Part shown: positions 5,226 to 6,262 of the stretch, in pieces | Numbering within the stretch: position 1 is the first letter of the stretch | Layout of the letters: each line of letters starts with the position of its first letter | NCBI GenBank assembly: GCA_013694795.1 | Contig: JACDBS010000008.1 | Location: 1-6,262 of the forward strand | Source: Chloroflexota bacterium | GTDB lineage: Bacteria; Chloroflexota; Limnocylindria; QHBO01 | Direction: 5' to 3' | Length of the DNA: 6,262 nucleotides | The notes under the pieces: generated by a model | Told to the model about the DNA's origin: nothing | What the model saw: only the letters and a program-made list of their open reading frames with translations | The model's database searches: none | Made by a program: the position numbers and the translations under genes

Positions 5226-6074
5226 CTACGGGCGGACGAGGTCGTCGTAGGCGTCCGGTCGGCGGTCGCGGAAGAACTGCCACGTCTGGCGCACCTCGGT
5301 GATCTGGTCGAGGTCAAGGTCGCGGACGAGCAGCTCCTCCTCGTGCGCATCACCGACATCGCCGATGAACTGGCCGCGAGGATCCACGAAGTAGGACTGG
5401 CCGTAGAAGTCGTCGTCGCCGAGTGGCTCGATGCCGACGCGGTTGATGGTGCCAACGAAATAGCCGTTGGCCAGCGCATGGCTGACCTGCTCGACGCGCC
5501 ACAGGTATTCGCTCAACCCCCGCGAGGTGGCCGAGGGAATGAACACCAGCTCGGCCCCGTTGAGCCCCAACGCGCGAGCCCCTTCCGGAAAGTGGCGGTC
5601 GTAGCAGATGTAGACGCCGACCTTGCCGACCGCGGTGTCGAACACGGGATAGCCCATGTTGCCGGGCCGGAAGTAGTACTTCTCCCAGAAGCCCTTGACG
5701 TGCGGGATGTGGGTCTTGCGGTACTTGCCCAGGTAGGAGCCATCGGCGTCGATCACCGCGGCGGTGTTGTAGTAGATGCCGGTGGTCTGGTCGTCCTCCT
5801 CGTACATCGGCACGATGAGGACCATCCCGGTCTCCTTGGCCAGGTCCTGCATACGCTCGGTGGTCGGACCGTTCGGGATGTGCTCGGTGTAGCTGAAGTA
5901 CTGGGGATCCTGGACCTGGCAGAAGTAGGGGCCATAGAAGAGCTCCTGGAAGCACATGACCTGCGCGCCCTGCTCAGCAGCCTCGCGCGCATACTTGATG
6001 TGCTTGTCGATCATCGACTCCTTGTCGCCGGTCCACTCCGCCTGGAGCAGCGCCGCGCGGACGATTCGGGCCAT
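5226..6074 (-). CDS. Nitrilase-superfamily N-carbamoyl amidohydrolase (beta-ureidopropionase-like)
   Basis: A 282-residue soluble enzyme with a complete nitrilase triad: E44 in FQELFYGPYF, K120 in GKYRKTHIP and C157 in VYICYDRHFPEGAR. The extra glutamate near residue 131 (GFWEKYYFRPGN) is also present. RKTHIP, the segment from KYYF to PVFDT, and FIPSATSRGLSEYLW closely resemble beta-ureidopropionase and N-carbamoylputrescine amidase. The reaction is hydrolysis of an N-carbamoyl amine or amino acid to the free amine, CO2 and NH3. The hydantoinase in this window makes exactly this kind of compound, which favours N-carbamoyl-beta-alanine or an N-carbamoyl amino acid over N-carbamoylputrescine. 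The start is supported by a GAGGG Shine-Dalgarno 5 nt upstream and the family-typical opening MARIVRAALLQAEW. It is divergent from the CvpA-like gene and separated from the LLM operon by 421 bp with hairpins, so probably its own transcript. Confidence 0.92.
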   Translation of the reverse strand: MARIVRAALLQAEWTGDKESMIDKHIKYAREAAEQGAQVMCFQELFYGPYFCQVQDPQYFSYTEHIPNGPTTERMQDLAKETGMVLIVPMYEEDDQTTGIYYNTAAVIDADGSYLGKYRKTHIPHVKGFWEKYYFRPGNMGYPVFDTAVGKVGVYICYDRHFPEGARALGLNGAELVFIPSATSRGLSEYLWRVEQVSHALANGYFVGTINRVGIEPLGDDDFYGQSYFVDPRGQFIGDVGDAHEEELLVRDLDLDQITEVRQTWQFFRDRRPDAYDDLVRP

Positions 6075-6110
6075 GAAGTCCCTCGTATGAGCGTCTGAAT
6101 GGGAGCCGAT

Positions 6111-6116
6111 ACTCTA
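6111..6116 (-). promoter_or_regulatory. Candidate -10 element TAGAGT for the amidohydrolase gene
   Basis: TAGAGT on the minus strand ends 36 nt before the ATG, with GAGGG at 6080-6084 inside the predicted leader. The hexamer class and distance equal those of the hydantoinase gene. No -35 is recognised. Confidence 0.45.
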
Positions 6117-6159
6117 CACCCGCCCTTGCCGCCTTCCGCCGGAGTCTGCTTCCGGCCGC

Positions 6160-6165
6160 TAGGCT
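6160..6165 (+). promoter_or_regulatory. Candidate -10 element TAGGCT for leaderless CvpA-like transcript
   Basis: TAGGCT ends 7 nt before the GTG start at 6173 and no Shine-Dalgarno is present (TGCGGCC precedes the start). This mirrors the HhH-GPD gene, whose TACCAT also ends 7 nt before its start. Confidence 0.4.
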
Positions 6166-6172
6166 TGCGGCC

Positions 6173-6262
6173 GTGAATCTCGTCGACATCCTGGTTGTGA
6201 TCCTGCTGCTCGTCGGCCTCTTGTCCGGTGCGCGTGCCGGCTTTCTGGGGCCGGTGCTCGGC
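6173..6262 (+). CDS. CvpA-family membrane protein, N-terminal 30 codons only
   Basis: The visible product begins (M)NLVDILVVILLLVGLLSGAR and continues AGFLGPVLG to the window edge. A short polar start with Asp5, one hydrophobic transmembrane helix (about residues 4-17) and then a small-residue turn leading to a G-F-L-G segment are the pattern of CvpA/colicin V production proteins ('lD-iil-il-l-G--rGf'). The same start occurs in membrane serine proteases of the MarP type, where four CvpA-like helices precede a trypsin-like domain. Only the part beyond the window can separate these. The GTG start is chosen because the helix begins directly after it and an appropriately spaced -10-like hexamer lies upstream. 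Confidence 0.65.
   Translation, partial: MNLVDILVVILLLVGLLSGARAGFLGPVLG

Noticed and set aside
5011..5302. Two opposing ORFs of about 90 codons in the gap after the amidohydrolase
   Set aside because: Both extend into the amidohydrolase coding region out of frame or antisense. They have no Shine-Dalgarno and no family features, and the area is occupied by dyads.
5208..6098. 296-codon plus-strand ORF opposite the N-carbamoyl amidohydrolase
   Set aside because: It is the mirror frame of a nitrilase with a complete triad; the product has no recognisable motif.
1..6262. tRNA, rRNA, riboswitch, IS element or CRISPR array
   Set aside because: No cloverleaf, rRNA segments, transposase motifs or spaced direct repeats were seen in either strand by reading; weak or degenerate RNA elements could be missed without a covariance search.

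Overview
The window is high-GC bacterial chromosome with dense short gaps and strong coding bias, so most frames are open in shadow. Three things suggest an actinomycete-like or Chloroflexota-like lineage: the GC content, the mix of Shine-Dalgarno-led and apparently leaderless genes with TAGNNT-type -10 hexamers, and the families present (an LLM/F420-type oxidoreductase, a small HhH-GPD protein of an actinobacterial type, and a CvpA-type membrane start). The phylum cannot be fixed from this sequence.

Layout from left to right. A truncated diacylglycerol-kinase-type lipid kinase (minus) runs off the left edge. It overlaps the stop of a small proline/glutamate-rich lipoprotein gene (minus, TTG start). 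Next is a complete dihydropyrimidinase/hydantoinase (minus). It is divergent from a plus-strand HhH-GPD gene, with only 67 bp between the two start codons. The HhH-GPD gene converges on a two-gene minus operon of an LLM-class flavin/F420 oxidoreductase followed by a VOC (glyoxalase-like) protein with an alternating His/acidic tail. The 209-bp convergent gap holds a 161-bp element bounded by 27-bp imperfect inverted repeats. Upstream of the oxidoreductase lies a 421-bp non-coding gap with several dyads, including four similar 13-bp dyads at near-helical spacing. Then comes a complete nitrilase-superfamily N-carbamoyl amidohydrolase (minus). At the right edge a CvpA-like membrane protein begins (plus, 30 codons visible).

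Metabolic reading. Hydantoinase (cyclic-ureide ring opening) and N-carbamoyl amidohydrolase (release of CO2 and ammonia from the N-carbamoyl product) are the last two steps of reductive pyrimidine catabolism or hydantoin degradation. An oxidoreductase lies between them. No canonical dihydropyrimidine dehydrogenase is visible, so whether the LLM protein works in the same pathway is an open and testable question. The lipid kinase, the HhH-GPD protein and the CvpA-like protein look like unrelated neighbours.

The most notable items are the four-dyad candidate operator array, the inverted-repeat element between convergent genes, the lack of a conventional start codon for the lipid kinase, the His-rich tail on the VOC protein, and a uniform promoter layout (TAGNNT 36-37 nt before SD-led genes; TANNNT 7 nt before leaderless ones). 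I see no clearly unprecedented multi-gene system.
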